DNA of 64,000 nucleotides, taken from assembly GCA_947650365.1 (NCBI GenBank), contig OX393550.1, positions 50,437,133 to 50,501,132 on the forward strand, read 5' to 3'. The stretch comes from Chamaelirium japonicum. Its lineage: Eukaryota; Streptophyta; Magnoliopsida; Liliales; Melanthiaceae. Position numbers and translations under genes: made by a program. The notes under the pieces are model-generated. The model was not told the DNA's origin. It did no database searches and was given only the letters and a program-made list of their open reading frames with translations. Every line of letters starts with the position of its first letter. The first letter of the stretch is position 1. Below are positions 40,101 through 52,400 of this stretch, one piece after another.

Positions 40101-42410
40101 ACACAAATGACACTGGTGGGCCTGAGACTGGTGGCGGAGCAACAACAAGTACACCCTGAAGAGGTAAGGCCCTGGAGGCAAGAGTACGCAGACGAGTCTC
40201 TTCAGCGACTAGCTCAGCCACAGCCTCATCAAGACGAGTAAGGCTGTCCCGGTGAAGAAGCTAACCGGCCAGAGCACTGAACTCTGGTCGTAGGGCAGCG
40301 AATAGCTGGTAGAGCTGAAGGCGCTCCCTGTAGAGCTGATATTCGACAGCACGAGACGGGTCAGGAACGGGAGCAAGATCCTGAAGATCACGCCAATAGG
40401 AGCGCATCTGATAGTAAAACTGTTGGACCGTCAACTCTCCCTGCTGTGCCGACTTGGCATGTGTGAGAAGCTGATACTCACGTGCTCTACTCTTCTCAAC
40501 AAAGCGAGCAGTGAGATGACCCCAAATCGCTGCAGAAGTGGCAAGCCCAATCAGGTCCCGGGGAAGAGAGCGATCCACAGATGCAACAAGATAGGCCTTG
40601 ATGCGCTGATCGCGAAGGCGCCAGGGACCGTATTCTGTATCGGAAGCAGGGAACGTGAAAGAGCCGTCAAGGTGTCCTCGAAGATTGCGACCTTCAAGGG
40701 TGGATTCCACCGTGGCTGACCATGCTGGCCAATCGGAGGCCTCTTGGAGAAGAAAGTCGGTGGCGAGCGGGAGGAAATCTCGTGGAATCTCATAGGGCGT
40801 CACCGGATGAGACAGCGGAGTCGTCATCGAAGAAGTCGAGGACATGTCCGGAGAGAGGGAAGGCTCGAAGAGCTCGAGGGGTCCCCCCCCGGATCAAATC
40901 AGGAATGCTGCAAGCTCGGAGATGAGGAGACGTGCGACGAGCCGAAGATTGCAAGCGGAGCGCACGGGGCAGGCTGGAGCAGCTCGTGCGGGACTGGAGA
41001 GGATCGCGCGGGGCCGGCTGGAGCAGCTCGCGGGCCGGTTGGAGCGGATCGAGCATGAGCTGGGGCGGATCGAGCGGAGCGCGTGGGGCAGGAACAGATC
41101 GCGCGGAGCTCGCGGGCCGGCTGGAGAGGATCGCGCGGATCGCGAGTGCGATGGGCTGGAGCAGATCGCGCGCGAGCTGGCGCGGATCGAGTAGAGCGCG
41201 CGGGGCAGGGCCGGCTGGAGTGCGAGCGGGTGCGAGGGGCTCGAGCAGATCAGCAAATCGCGAGATCTGATCGCGGGGAAGATCTGGATCTGATCGCGAG
41301 GAGACAAGGGAGCCGTTGACGACGCCGACGATCAAACTTGCTCTGATACCATGTGACAAACCCTAGAGGAAGAGAGGAAGAGAAAGAGAGAAGGAGAGCT
41401 AGGGTTTGGGGAGAGAATGGAATGAATCTCTTATTAGGCCAATAGCCAATATAAGGTGAATACATGCGAGTCATATATACCCTAAGTGTATGTATATACA
41501 CTAATACATCTTAACAATATCTTTTAGACATTCTTAGCCGTGCTACTCTCTCAGAATTCTCATACAATAGATACCCCTCTTGAGCTTCTCGAAATTTCAT
41601 CTTTTAGACATACTTGCTTACTTTTGCATCACTCGACCTGACATTGCATTTGCACATGCAGTCAACATTGTTAGTCAGTTTGTTGCAGCTCCACGCTCAG
41701 TTTACTATGGTACTCTTCTTCGGATCCTCCGTTACCTTAGAGGGACGACCACTCGTTCTCTTTTCCTGTCGTTATCTTTCTCCCTCAGTCTTTGAGCCTC
41801 TTCAGATGCAAATTGGGTTGGAGATTCGACTACGTGCCGCTCCACCACTGGTTACTGCTTATTTATTAGAGACTCGCTGATATCCTGGTGTAGTAAGAAG
41901 CAGAAAGTGATCTTTTTTCAGCACCGAGGCTGAGTACAGGACCATGGCTTCCACTACTAAGGAGATAGTTCACATTCGGTGCCTTCTCAGTGATCTCGGT
42001 GTTGTATTCTCTGGGCCTACTCCACTTTACTGTGATAACCGGAGCGCTATTCAGATAGATAGTAATTCGGTTTTTCATGAGAGGACGAAGCATATCGAGA
42101 TTAACTGTCACTTCGTCAGATAGGATTATGAGGCCAATACCATTTCACTTCCCTTCGTTTCTTTAGCAAGGTAGATAGTAGACCTCTTATTGAAGTCACA
42201 TCCCACGCCACGCTTTCGGTATTTGATTGGCAAACTCTTGGTGCACAATCCATCTTGAGTTTGAGGGGGGTGTTAACATATTGTACTTACCGTGTATATA
42301 CACGTATACAACTGTACATGTATTGTCCCTATTAGTGTAGTCAAGGCAGCCAGGCGGTGCCTAGATGTTTTGGCCTGTCTAGGCGAAATGGAGCCTAGGC
42401 TCTGCCTAGG

Positions 42411-42452
<42 letters not shown>

Positions 42453-42865
42453 GACAGTCTGTCAAAAAATTACAAGTGTGCCATGCTCATGCTGACTAGG
42501 ACACTTTAGATTCAGACCATCTGATCTATTAAAAAATCGGTTTGCATCTTCACAACCGTTCATACAAAGGTGTGATCAGGGTTATCATAAATGCTCTCTC
42601 CCCATATTATCCCCCGTTTCTCTCTCCCGGAACGATTACATCCATTCCGATCTCTCTCTTCCCCACGATCTCTCTCTCTCTTCCCCACGATCTCTTTTTC
42701 TCTTTCCCATTCCGATCTCTCTTTTCCCTTCGATCTCCCTCTCTCTCTCTCTTCCCCACGATATCTCTCTCTCTCCTCTCTCTTCCCCCATTTGGTGGAG
42801 GGTGGGGGGGAGGGGGGTCGCGCCAAAGGCGCCCGCTCCGTGCCAGTTGGTACGACCATGCACTA

Positions 42866-42953
<88 letters not shown>

Positions 42954-43336
42954 GGAAAAGGGAGCCTAGACTTGAGGTGCATCGTCGTTGTTGCACCTCA
43001 GGCATTGTTTGCCATCCTAGAAGGTTTAGAATTTAGTGATTTTTGGTGGATGTGTTCTCTAGGGTAAGGTGATCATCCTCACAAAAAATCAGTAAATTCT
43101 AAAATTTCTAGGGTCATCAAATGTTCAAAACATTCTCGACTGTTCACTGTAACCGTTAATTTTGCCGAGCTCATTTGATGACCCTAGAAGTTCTAGAATT
43201 TGGTAATTTTTTATGAGGATGATCACCTTACCCTAGACAACACACCCACCAAAAATCATTAAATTCTAAAACTTCTAGGGAGGGTAAAGCGAGAGGTGCA
43301 ACAACGATGCTACACCTCAGGTGCAGGCTCCCTGCC

Positions 43337-43407
<71 letters not shown>

Positions 43408-46400
43408 AGAGAAATAAATAAAGAAAATAAAAAATCTAAAGAATCAGGAAAAAATTAAACATATTAGGTTTTAGGGTTTAAGTTTAGATTTAATTCAACT
43501 CAATTTTGAAAAAACCCTAAATTCTTATGAAACCATCATAAGAATTTGAGCTAATTCAACACAATTTGAGTTATTTCTACTCAATTTTGGGTTAGTTCAA
43601 CTCAATTTGAAAACCCCCCAAATTCTTAGGAACCCGTTGGGCATCTCATTCTCTCATCAAACCCTAGCCATCTTTCTCCCTTTATCTCTCTCCTCTCTAG
43701 GGTTTGTCACAGATTCATTGTATATTGGTCTTTCAAGGAGAGCTTGAGAAGGGACATGAATTAATTTTCATACGCCTAAAGCTTAAATTGGAGTATAAAT
43801 ACAATTAATGTGTTATTTATAATATATAGGGCAGAGGATACTGTGAAATTTATTTGCAAAATTTAACTTCAAAATTTCATGCAACATTTAGTTTCAGTGA
43901 TGATGAAAATGCGTAAGAAAGGTAGTCAAACTAGATGTGCAACTAAATCTGGTTGTTCATGTAGCTATAAATAAGTTGTATTCCATAACCATAAATAAAA
44001 ACTATAAAAGGACTTACATTTGATCCTTTGTTATTGGAATTGCGTGGGTACAGCAGTGCATAGACAGTCAATTAGCCCATGAGTTTAGTATAATGATTGC
44101 CTTTAAAATTAGTAAATAAATAGGGTGCATTATATTTTTCATGCCTCTATGCATCTATGACTAAAAACACAGATTACATCCAATTTTAATTAAGTAACCA
44201 GGTTGTCATTACTGACTCAATGAGAAGAAATATCCAGGTCCTTACATATAACATAAAAGTAAGCAAATATTTTATTTCCATGCTGTTATTAATGAGCCTA
44301 GATACTTTTAACTTTTACCCACTCTAGCTTCAGTGATTTTTTATACAAGTTCTCCATTATGACGATTTTACTACCTAAATTGTACACAAACCCAATACTG
44401 AGAAATGGTGAATATCTCTGGTATGTAATCAAACGAGGATCGACACGGATAATATGCGGAGCAGAATTTCTTACAGGAGGCCCTCCGTCACAGATCTCAA
44501 CTACTCCTCGACCAATTAAGTTACCCTGAAACAACAGTTTAAGATAATTTAATTGATTACTCCAAATAAATTGGCACATTGGTAGAGAAATTTGAAGCAA
44601 GGGAAGTAAAAAACAGGTGAACATGAGACATAGCATTATTGAAATTTCAAAGACATTGCACAACAACTTTTGATTCAAGGGAGATGCCAATTGAGAGAAA
44701 AATAGGTTCAATCGTGAATATGATCATGGGAATGGACTGCCTCTTATTCGAGGTGCAAAAAGGGACCCGAGGACGCTTGAAACAGCACTCTTATCTTAGG
44801 CTGATACGGCCTTGGTGATCAAGTCCCCAAGCATTAAGCTAGGATTTTCTAGAAAATGGGGGATTTTTTGGTATTTGTCTGAGAGGCCTAACAAAAAAGC
44901 TAGAACAGGAGTTTCCTTTCCCTTTCTATGCTACAAGTTCCGCGATGCTCACCACTCCCTTTTTACCCTAAGTCAGTGACTCTCAAGTATAACCATTAAC
45001 TAAAACAATCAGCTGCTGCATATATTCCTTTAGATTCCTATATCAGTTGAGCACCAAAAAACCTTGTTATTTCATAAACTTCAAGCCTTTTTATGGTGGG
45101 AGGCACAGATAGGAGCTGTGATAAAGTACCAAAGATCTGGGATTAGAATCAAGTCAGCAAGAGAGCCAGAAGCTGAGAAAAACAAGACAGCCATGACAAA
45201 TCCGAGAAAATAATGCACGAATACATACAATAAGAAAAGTTAAATATTGATGGAGAGCTCGATGATCACCCATTGTATAACAAAAGACTTCTACTTAGAC
45301 ATGAAGGTCATCTTGTTATGTACACTTATGATTGCATGAATGAACTTTCTTGATAATAAAAGTGAATAGTTCGCACCAGTAAAGGATAGAAATAAGAAAT
45401 GTTTGAAGCATACGGTCAGAAGGCACAAACAGTAAAAACCAAGTACTGAGCTCATTAAATGTTAGAGATATGAATTGAAGGCAACCTATAGCTTCGTTGC
45501 AATACAAGGGCATATTTTCATTTAGGACACATTCACCCCCTCCTTTCTTAACTTTCTCTCAGAATTTCTCAAGTATACCCCCTCTTTTCAGGCAATTCAG
45601 TCCAAATCCCTACCAGGCAATCTACAACTTCTACTGCAAGTCTGCACATGAAGAAACCATCTCGGTTTTCCAACACTACTCTCTACTAGTGTTACTCAGT
45701 TTCCTCTACAAAACTCGATCCTTTCTTGATACGTAGTTTCGTTTGAAGACATTCTGAATGGTCGGCAGTGACATGGGAGTCAAAACGGCAACATTACCTG
45801 TGTACACACTACACACGTAACACAATATATGCAATTTTTACCTGGCAGACAACTTGAGGTTTGGTGAACCCATGCCGTTTTATTAGTAACAAAGATTAGT
45901 GCCACAAAACAACTAGGGATGCAGAAATTCATCATGCACGATCAAATTCAGGTTTCAGGAAACCAATTAAAACAGCTAGATCAATGCATGATATGCTTCG
46001 AATGAAGTGGTACTCAATCTCAATATGCTTCGTCCTCCCATGAAAGACCGGATTGCTGACTATTTGAATGGCGCTCTGGTTATCACAATGAAGTGGAGTA
46101 GGCATGGAGAAAAGAACACCAAGATCACCAAGAAGCAGCCAAAAATGAACAATCTCCTCGGCTGTGGAGGCCATAGCCCTGTACTCAGTCTCAGTGCTGG
46201 AAAGAGATCACTTTCTGCTTTTTGCTGCGCCAGAATATTAGTGAGTCTCCAAGAAATAAGCAATAACTAGGGGTAGAGTGGCGTGTAGTTGGATCTCCAG
46301 CCAGAGAGCGAGTGACTTTCTCGGAGGTAGCGGAGGACCGTAGTGTACTGAGCGTGGGGCTGCAACAAACTGATTGATAATGCTGATAGCATGTGCAATG

Positions 46401-49400
46401 TCAGGTCGAGTGATGCATAGACAAGCTGACTCACAATCTGCCTATAACGAGTGGGGTCTGAGAGAGGCACGCCATTAGTAAGTCGGAGCTTTGAGTGAAG
46501 CTCAAGAGGGGTGTCCACTGTGTGGGTATCAGAGAAAGCAACACGACTAAGGATGTCTGAAAGATACTTCTGCTGAGAGAGCACAATACCATCCGCATTA
46601 TATGCTACCGCAAGGCCAAGAAAGTAACGAAGAGTACCCAAGTTCTTCATCTGATACTGGCTCCTCAGGTGCTGCTGACGGGAAGCAATCGAAGCAGAGT
46701 CATCACCTGTGATGATCATGTCGTCCACGTATAACAGTAGGATCGCCTGGCCCTACAGGGACGACCGCACAGAGAGTGGTCTTGACTGCACTCGGAGAAG
46801 CCAAACTCTCTGACAACATGGCGAAACTGCTCAAACCAGGCGCGAGGAGCCAGCTTGAGCCCATAGATGATCCGACAAAGATATCACACATGCTGAGGAG
46901 GAACGTGAAGCCCATGAGGAGGTTCCATGTAAATAGTCTCGGACAAGTCACCGTGAAGAAAGACATTCTTTATGTCCATCTGAAGTAGGGGCCAATGACG
47001 AACTACTGCAATCGCCAGAAGGGATCGAACAGTGGTTATCTGAGCTACCGGAGCAAAGGTATTCTCGTAGTCAATCCTGCACTTCTGGGTGAAGCCACGG
47101 CCCACCACCCGAGCCTTGTGCCGCTCAACAGACCCATTAATGCTTGACCTTGCAAATCCATTTGCAGCTGACAGGCTTAACTCCAGTAGGAAGGGGGACA
47201 ACATCCCAAGTACGAGTCTGCTGAAAGTCTTATAACTCCTCTGCCATGGCCTACCGTCACTGAGAAAATTGAACAATCTCACAATAGGACCAGGATTCCT
47301 GATTGCATGAACAACGGTAAGAAAAGCAATGAACTGTGGCGAGTAGCTGCAGACAGAAGCAAAAACCAAAATACTCAGGGGCCCTAGTGCCATGGATAAA
47401 ACGGTTAGGTGGGTGGTGTGGCGCTGGGGGTAGTGAGACTGACATGGATCCACGACTGGCGAGGACGAAGCAGGCAAGGTTCGAAATTTTCATTTCGGTC
47501 AATATTTCGACCCTTTGGATATGGAAATATTTCGTGAAAATATTTCGACAGTGTGGAAATATTGTGATTTTACAAAAATGGTGAAAATATTGATTTTTTA
47601 ATGGATTTTTTCAGTGAATCTCTGCATAGTCATAAACCAAGTATATATATACACAATTTGGAACACTCAGATAATATTTGTACCCTATCTACAGGTGTAG
47701 AGCTTCACAAAGCATGTATTATGCATTTGAGTCTGTGAGTCTTATGCAATCTTGTTTGGTCTTGTTTTGATCTATGTTTTAAATAATTTTTAATCTTTTT
47801 TGTGGATAAAAATGTTTCCAAAATAAAAATTAGTTGATAAAATAATGCTTCAAACGATTTTGAAAACGGACTTTAAACAAGAAAGTTGTGCAAGTTTGAA
47901 ATCGTGCAAAAATTATGCTAAAATGCAAAACACAGTTTTTTTACTAAGTCTGAAAAAAAAGAGTTTTTATAAAGAAAAGTTTTTAAACATTCAAAATTTT
48001 CTTTGCAGACCATGGTTTTCAAGATGTAATTGTAGTTCTACATCTTGTGAAATTTTTTGAGCTAAAAATGAATTGATTTAACCACTTTTCTCAATGTACA
48101 AATTTTATGAAAAACCGAAAAAACTGTTTTCTCATACTAAAAAAGAAAGTATACTTTTTGATTCACTTGGTTTTATCTTTTTTTGATAATTTTATTGAAA
48201 TCAAGTGCGGGGGTATTTGCTTATTTACATATAATAACTTAAAGTAAATGTAACTTAAATGTTATTATATGTAAATAAGCTGCTGAGAACGAAACCCTCA
48301 GTCCCCTTTTATAACCAGTCAGTCCCAATATTTTGGTGCCAAAATCCCAAAATATCTCGAAATTTCCACGACATATCGTGATATTTTATGCTGACAAATA
48401 TATCGTGCGAAATATCGCGATATTATGTGATTTCCATTCCGTTCGATATCACAATAGGAATTTCGTGCCGAGGTCTGAGAAAAACGAGATATTTCGCGAA
48501 ATTTATCGAGATTTTGTACCTTGGAAGCATGCATAGAAGATGATGTACCAGAAGAAACCGCAACATCAGGAGACCCGACATCCACAAAAGGAAGAGGAGA
48601 CACAGGAGTAGACCGACAAGAGTAGACCTAAGGGAATGGCGTGAAAACTCTTGGATGAGAGAGATCTACAGATATAGAGGAAGCCTCTGAGGAGTCCCCT
48701 GAGGAAAGAGAAGATGAGACAACTGGTGGAGTGGGCAAGAAAGGAGGATTTGGCGAAACCGGTGAGATTACCGGAGTCGACAGAGGAGGAAATCTCGAGG
48801 AAGGTGAGATCCTGAGACTTAGGAGAGTAGTAGGGTGTATCATTAACAAAGGAGACATGTCGAGACTCGAGAGATACGTAGACAACGAGCAAAATGGTCA
48901 TAACAGTGGTACCCCTTATGCATAGTACTGATCCCAAGAAGAATGCACCTAGTTGCCTGAGTGGACAACTTTGTGTGCTCATGAGGAGGAGGAAGAACAA
49001 AACAGGTGCACCCAAATGTGCGAAGAGGGCTGTAGTTAGGAGTGGTAGAAAGAAGGCTCTCGTGAGGGGACACGTCATTCGAAAGGACCGATGAGGGAGT
49101 GATGTTGATGAGTTGGATAGAGGTCAGAAGGGCCTCAACCCAGAAGCGCCGGGAAACAACTGGAAAGGAGGAGCATGAGTGGTTGCAAGAATATGGAGAT
49201 GTTTCCTCTCAGCAATGCCATTCTGATCCTGGATGTGAGGACACGAGTGCTGAAAAATGGTTACATGGGATTGAATAAGGATGCATATTATGGTGGATAG
49301 ATACTCAAGGACCCAATCAGATCGAAAGATCTTGATGAGACAACCAAACTATGCATGGATCATGACCGTAAAATCCTGATAAACTTGGAGGATATCCGAG

Positions 49401-52400
49401 CGACGACGAAGGAGATACACCCAGGTGTAGCGACTAAAATCATCCACAAAAGAGACTATAAATAGCTATTCATAGATGGGAGAGAAGGCCTCCAAATATC
49501 ATAGTAACAAGATCAAAAGGAGCAGAGTCTGAGAAGTACTAGATGAAAAGGGAGGAATAACAACTTTTGCGAGCTTGCAGACGGTACAAGTAGACAAAGA
49601 CGAAAAAGGACCACGACCTAGAGCTCCAAAATAAAGTAATCTCTTAAGTCGTGGTTCCGACACATGACCCAGTCACTTGTACGGCTATGCCACAGGTCGA
49701 CATCAGGAAAGACAACTCCACAAAACCCAGAAGATGACAGAGTCAGGGAGTGAAGAAACTCCTTTGTCTTATAACCTGCACCAATCTGATACAGTCCGCC
49801 TGTCTTACGACCTGCACCAATCGGTCAGCCAGTACGAAAATCCCGCACAGAACAAGAAGAAGAGGTAAATGTCACAAAACAACCAGAGTGACAGAATCAT
49901 ACAAAGCACTAACATAAATAAGATGCATGTGGAATGTGGGAGAATGAAGAGGGTAAGGAGAGGTGGCTAGTGGGAGCGAAGACTGTAGTAATGGATCCAA
50001 ACTGTGAGATGGCTAAACGAGAACCATCCGCAGTGTGGATCGGTGGCAAATGCATCGTATGCTAACAGACAGTGAGTAGGAAGGCATCCGGAACATGTGG
50101 TGCGAGACATTCGAATCTAGTATCCAAACAGTAAAGCTGCCAGGAGAGGTAGAGAAGGCAGAGACGTTAAAAGGTCCAGGAGTGGCAGACTGCTAAGAGT
50201 CTAAATTGAGCCAGTTCTTCACGAATTGACTGTAGGTCTCCAGCTGAGACTGAAAAGGCAATAGCTGCATTAGTAGGAGCTAGTCGACCATGACCTCGGC
50301 CACGACTGCGGTCTCGGTAGTCTCGATCTTTGTAAGTGGGATGTTTCTCTGAATGAAGCGAGTAACAGATGTTCACGAAGTGACCTGGCATTTGACAGTG
50401 ACTGCAGAACAGTCTGCTGTGTGAGGTAACAACAACAAGAGAAGGCACAGAGGCAGCTGGAGGACCTGTGGCTAGAGATGGTGGAGCTGTAGCCGGTACA
50501 CCCTAAAGATTGGGTGGAAAAGATGAGACGCTGGACGTGAGGGTACGCAAATGAGTCTCCTCAGCTACTAGTTCAATGACAGTCTTATCAAGATGAGGAA
50601 GGATGTCCCGGTCAAGAAGCTGACCCGCCAGAGCATTGAACTCGAGCCGAAGGGCAGTGAAGAACTGATATAGCTGGAGGTGCTCCAGGTACAACTGGTA
50701 CTCCAAAGCATGTGATAGATAAGGAACAAGAGCGAGATCTTGGAGGTTCCGCCAGTACGATCGCACCTGACAGTAAAACTGCTGAACGGTCGACTCGCCC
50801 TGCTGTGCCGACTGGACCTGAGTAAGAAGCTAATACTCATGGGCACCACTTTTCTCAACAAAGTGAGCAGTGAGATGTCCCCATATTGTAGCAACAGTTG
50901 CAAGTCCAACCATGTCTCGATGGAAAGAACGATCAACGGATGCAATGAGGTAGGTATTGATGCACTGATCACGAAGTCGCCAGACCCCATATTCTGCATC
51001 AGAAGCCATCAAGGTGCCATCGAAGATTGCGACCCTCAAGGGTAGATTTCACCATGGTTGACCATGCTGGCCAATCGGAAGCCTCGTGAAGAAGAAAATC
51101 CATCATGAGAGGTAGAGTCTCGTGGAATTTCATAGGGAGTTGCGGTCGGTGGAGTCGGCTGAGTCGTTATCGATGAAGACAAAGACATGGACGGTAGCTC
51201 GATGGCGCCCTTGGATGTCGAATCGGATCAAATCAGATCCGGAAAAGTGAAGCCATGCGTAGAGGTGGATTTGAGTAGACAGAGGCTGCGATTAGGCTCG
51301 GATTTGAGGAGGCAGAGGTTGCGATTAGGCTCGCAAGAGTTGCAATGGGTGGATTTGAGGAGGTAGAGGCTGCAGAGCGGATCGACACGGGGCTGCCACA
51401 GTGAGGGGCTCGAGGATTGGATCAGCAAAGAAGAGCACGAGGTTGTGCGCGGGGGCTGCACTGAAGCAGATTGAGATCGCGAGGAGAGTGCGAGGTTGTG
51501 CGTGGGGGCAGGTTGAAATCGTAAGGAGACGCGCGCAAAGCTGTGCACAGGGGTAGCAGACCAAGATCGCGAGCGCATCAGGTCGAGATCACGAGATCGG
51601 GGAGCATTTAAGATCGCAAGATTGGGTCCGTTGAGGCCGATTGGGATGAAGGCTGCGCATGGTGAAGAGGAAGGAGGCGTGTGATAGTGCGATGAAGAGA
51701 AATGTGATGAAGGGTCGGAGACGCGCGATAAAAGCCGGGGTTGGACGAGACAGCTGCGAGTCAGGGGGCCCACGTATCGGGCTCTGATATCATGTTACAA
51801 ATCCTAGAGAAAAGAGAAAGAGAAACGGTTTGGGGAGAGAATTGAATCCCTTCTATTAGGCCAATGGGCCAAGTATATATAGATGTTACATAAGAAGCCT
51901 CTATAGGCAAGGTGTATGAATATACACATAATACAATACATAATCTTAACAACATATATTTAATACTCATGTAATTGTATACTCGTTCTGTATGCAAGGG
52001 GTATGATATGCTTCGCATGTACATATTTTGAGATATTGAGATCAAATGTATAATCCAACATCATTACATATACATAGACCCCAAGAAGTGTTTTAGTACC
52101 ATACCCCTAAGATGAATTTACAATCACTGATATTTCTCCAAGATATGTTTTAAGTGTATATATATGGGATAGTTTCCACCAGACAGTTATGTTTCTCCAT
52201 AACTATAATTTAGCTGTCGTTACCAATTCCATATCATCAACAAACACTTGATCACCCACCTATTCCATGCACCTAATCCAAAATGCAGAAATCTGTTTCA
52301 GTTTGGAACAGCCAGTATTAATGCTCTAGCCAACCCAATGCAGCAATGTTACCAGATTATTTTAATAATTATACAAATTATATTGCCAAAAATTTCATAG

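Larger units (their letters stand above)
36323..41516 (-). mobile_element. Ty1/copia element F: complete structure, 165-bp LTRs
   Basis: A 5,194-bp element with LTRs 36,323-36,487 and 41,352-41,516, both 165 bp, beginning TGTGACAAACCCTAG and ending CTTAACA. I see one difference (CTCATTAGG vs CTTATTAGG). The flanking 5-mers are GTATT and ATATC; the original target in copia C would be GTATC, with one transition per side. Primer-binding site 41,340-41,351; polypurine tract 36,488-36,500. Order on the minus strand: leader 506 nt, gag, CCHC knuckle, protease, integrase, reverse transcriptase, RNase H. Four lesions break the polyprotein. Short LTRs and gene order suggest the Ale-like copia group (inference). 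It is the youngest LTR element in the nest. Confidence 0.95.
32921..43711 (+). mobile_element. Ty1/copia element C (5'-truncated), host of the nested insertions in intron 6
   Basis: The only plus-strand copia here. It begins mid-hinge at the end of the tandem array and continues in pieces: 32,921-33,639, 33,944-33,957, 36,180-36,322, 41,522-42,270, then the 3' LTR 42,271-43,711, itself split. Visible pieces include the RT start ([12 protein letters not shown]..., near 33,270), YVDD remnant region near 33,940 and RNase H ([17 protein letters not shown], about 41,925-41,970). The polypurine tract (TTGAGGGGGG, 42,261-42,270) adjoins the LTR start TGTTAAC; the LTR end GGGTTTGTCACA is at 43,711. 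Stops are numerous. It is the oldest layer of this nest. Confidence 0.8.
45986..51951 (-). mobile_element. Ty1/copia element B, decayed and 3'-truncated, in intron 5
   Basis: The 5' LTR lies at 51,793-51,951 with a degenerate primer-binding site beside it. The order on the minus strand is complete to mid-RNase H, then stops abruptly near 45,990 (EYHF), so the 3' LTR is lost. Every domain has frameshifts or stops. A 1,049-bp hAT-like element interrupts the hinge (47,475-48,523). Confidence 0.88.

Noticed and set aside
40744-41319. Overlapping Arg/Ser/Gly-rich ORFs on both strands
   Set aside because: They lie in the GC-rich copia F leader with GATCGCGCGGAGC-like repeats; composition explains them.
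42542-43067. ORFs with YIYIYI and SLSL repeats
   Set aside because: They are translations of TA, GA and CT microsatellites.
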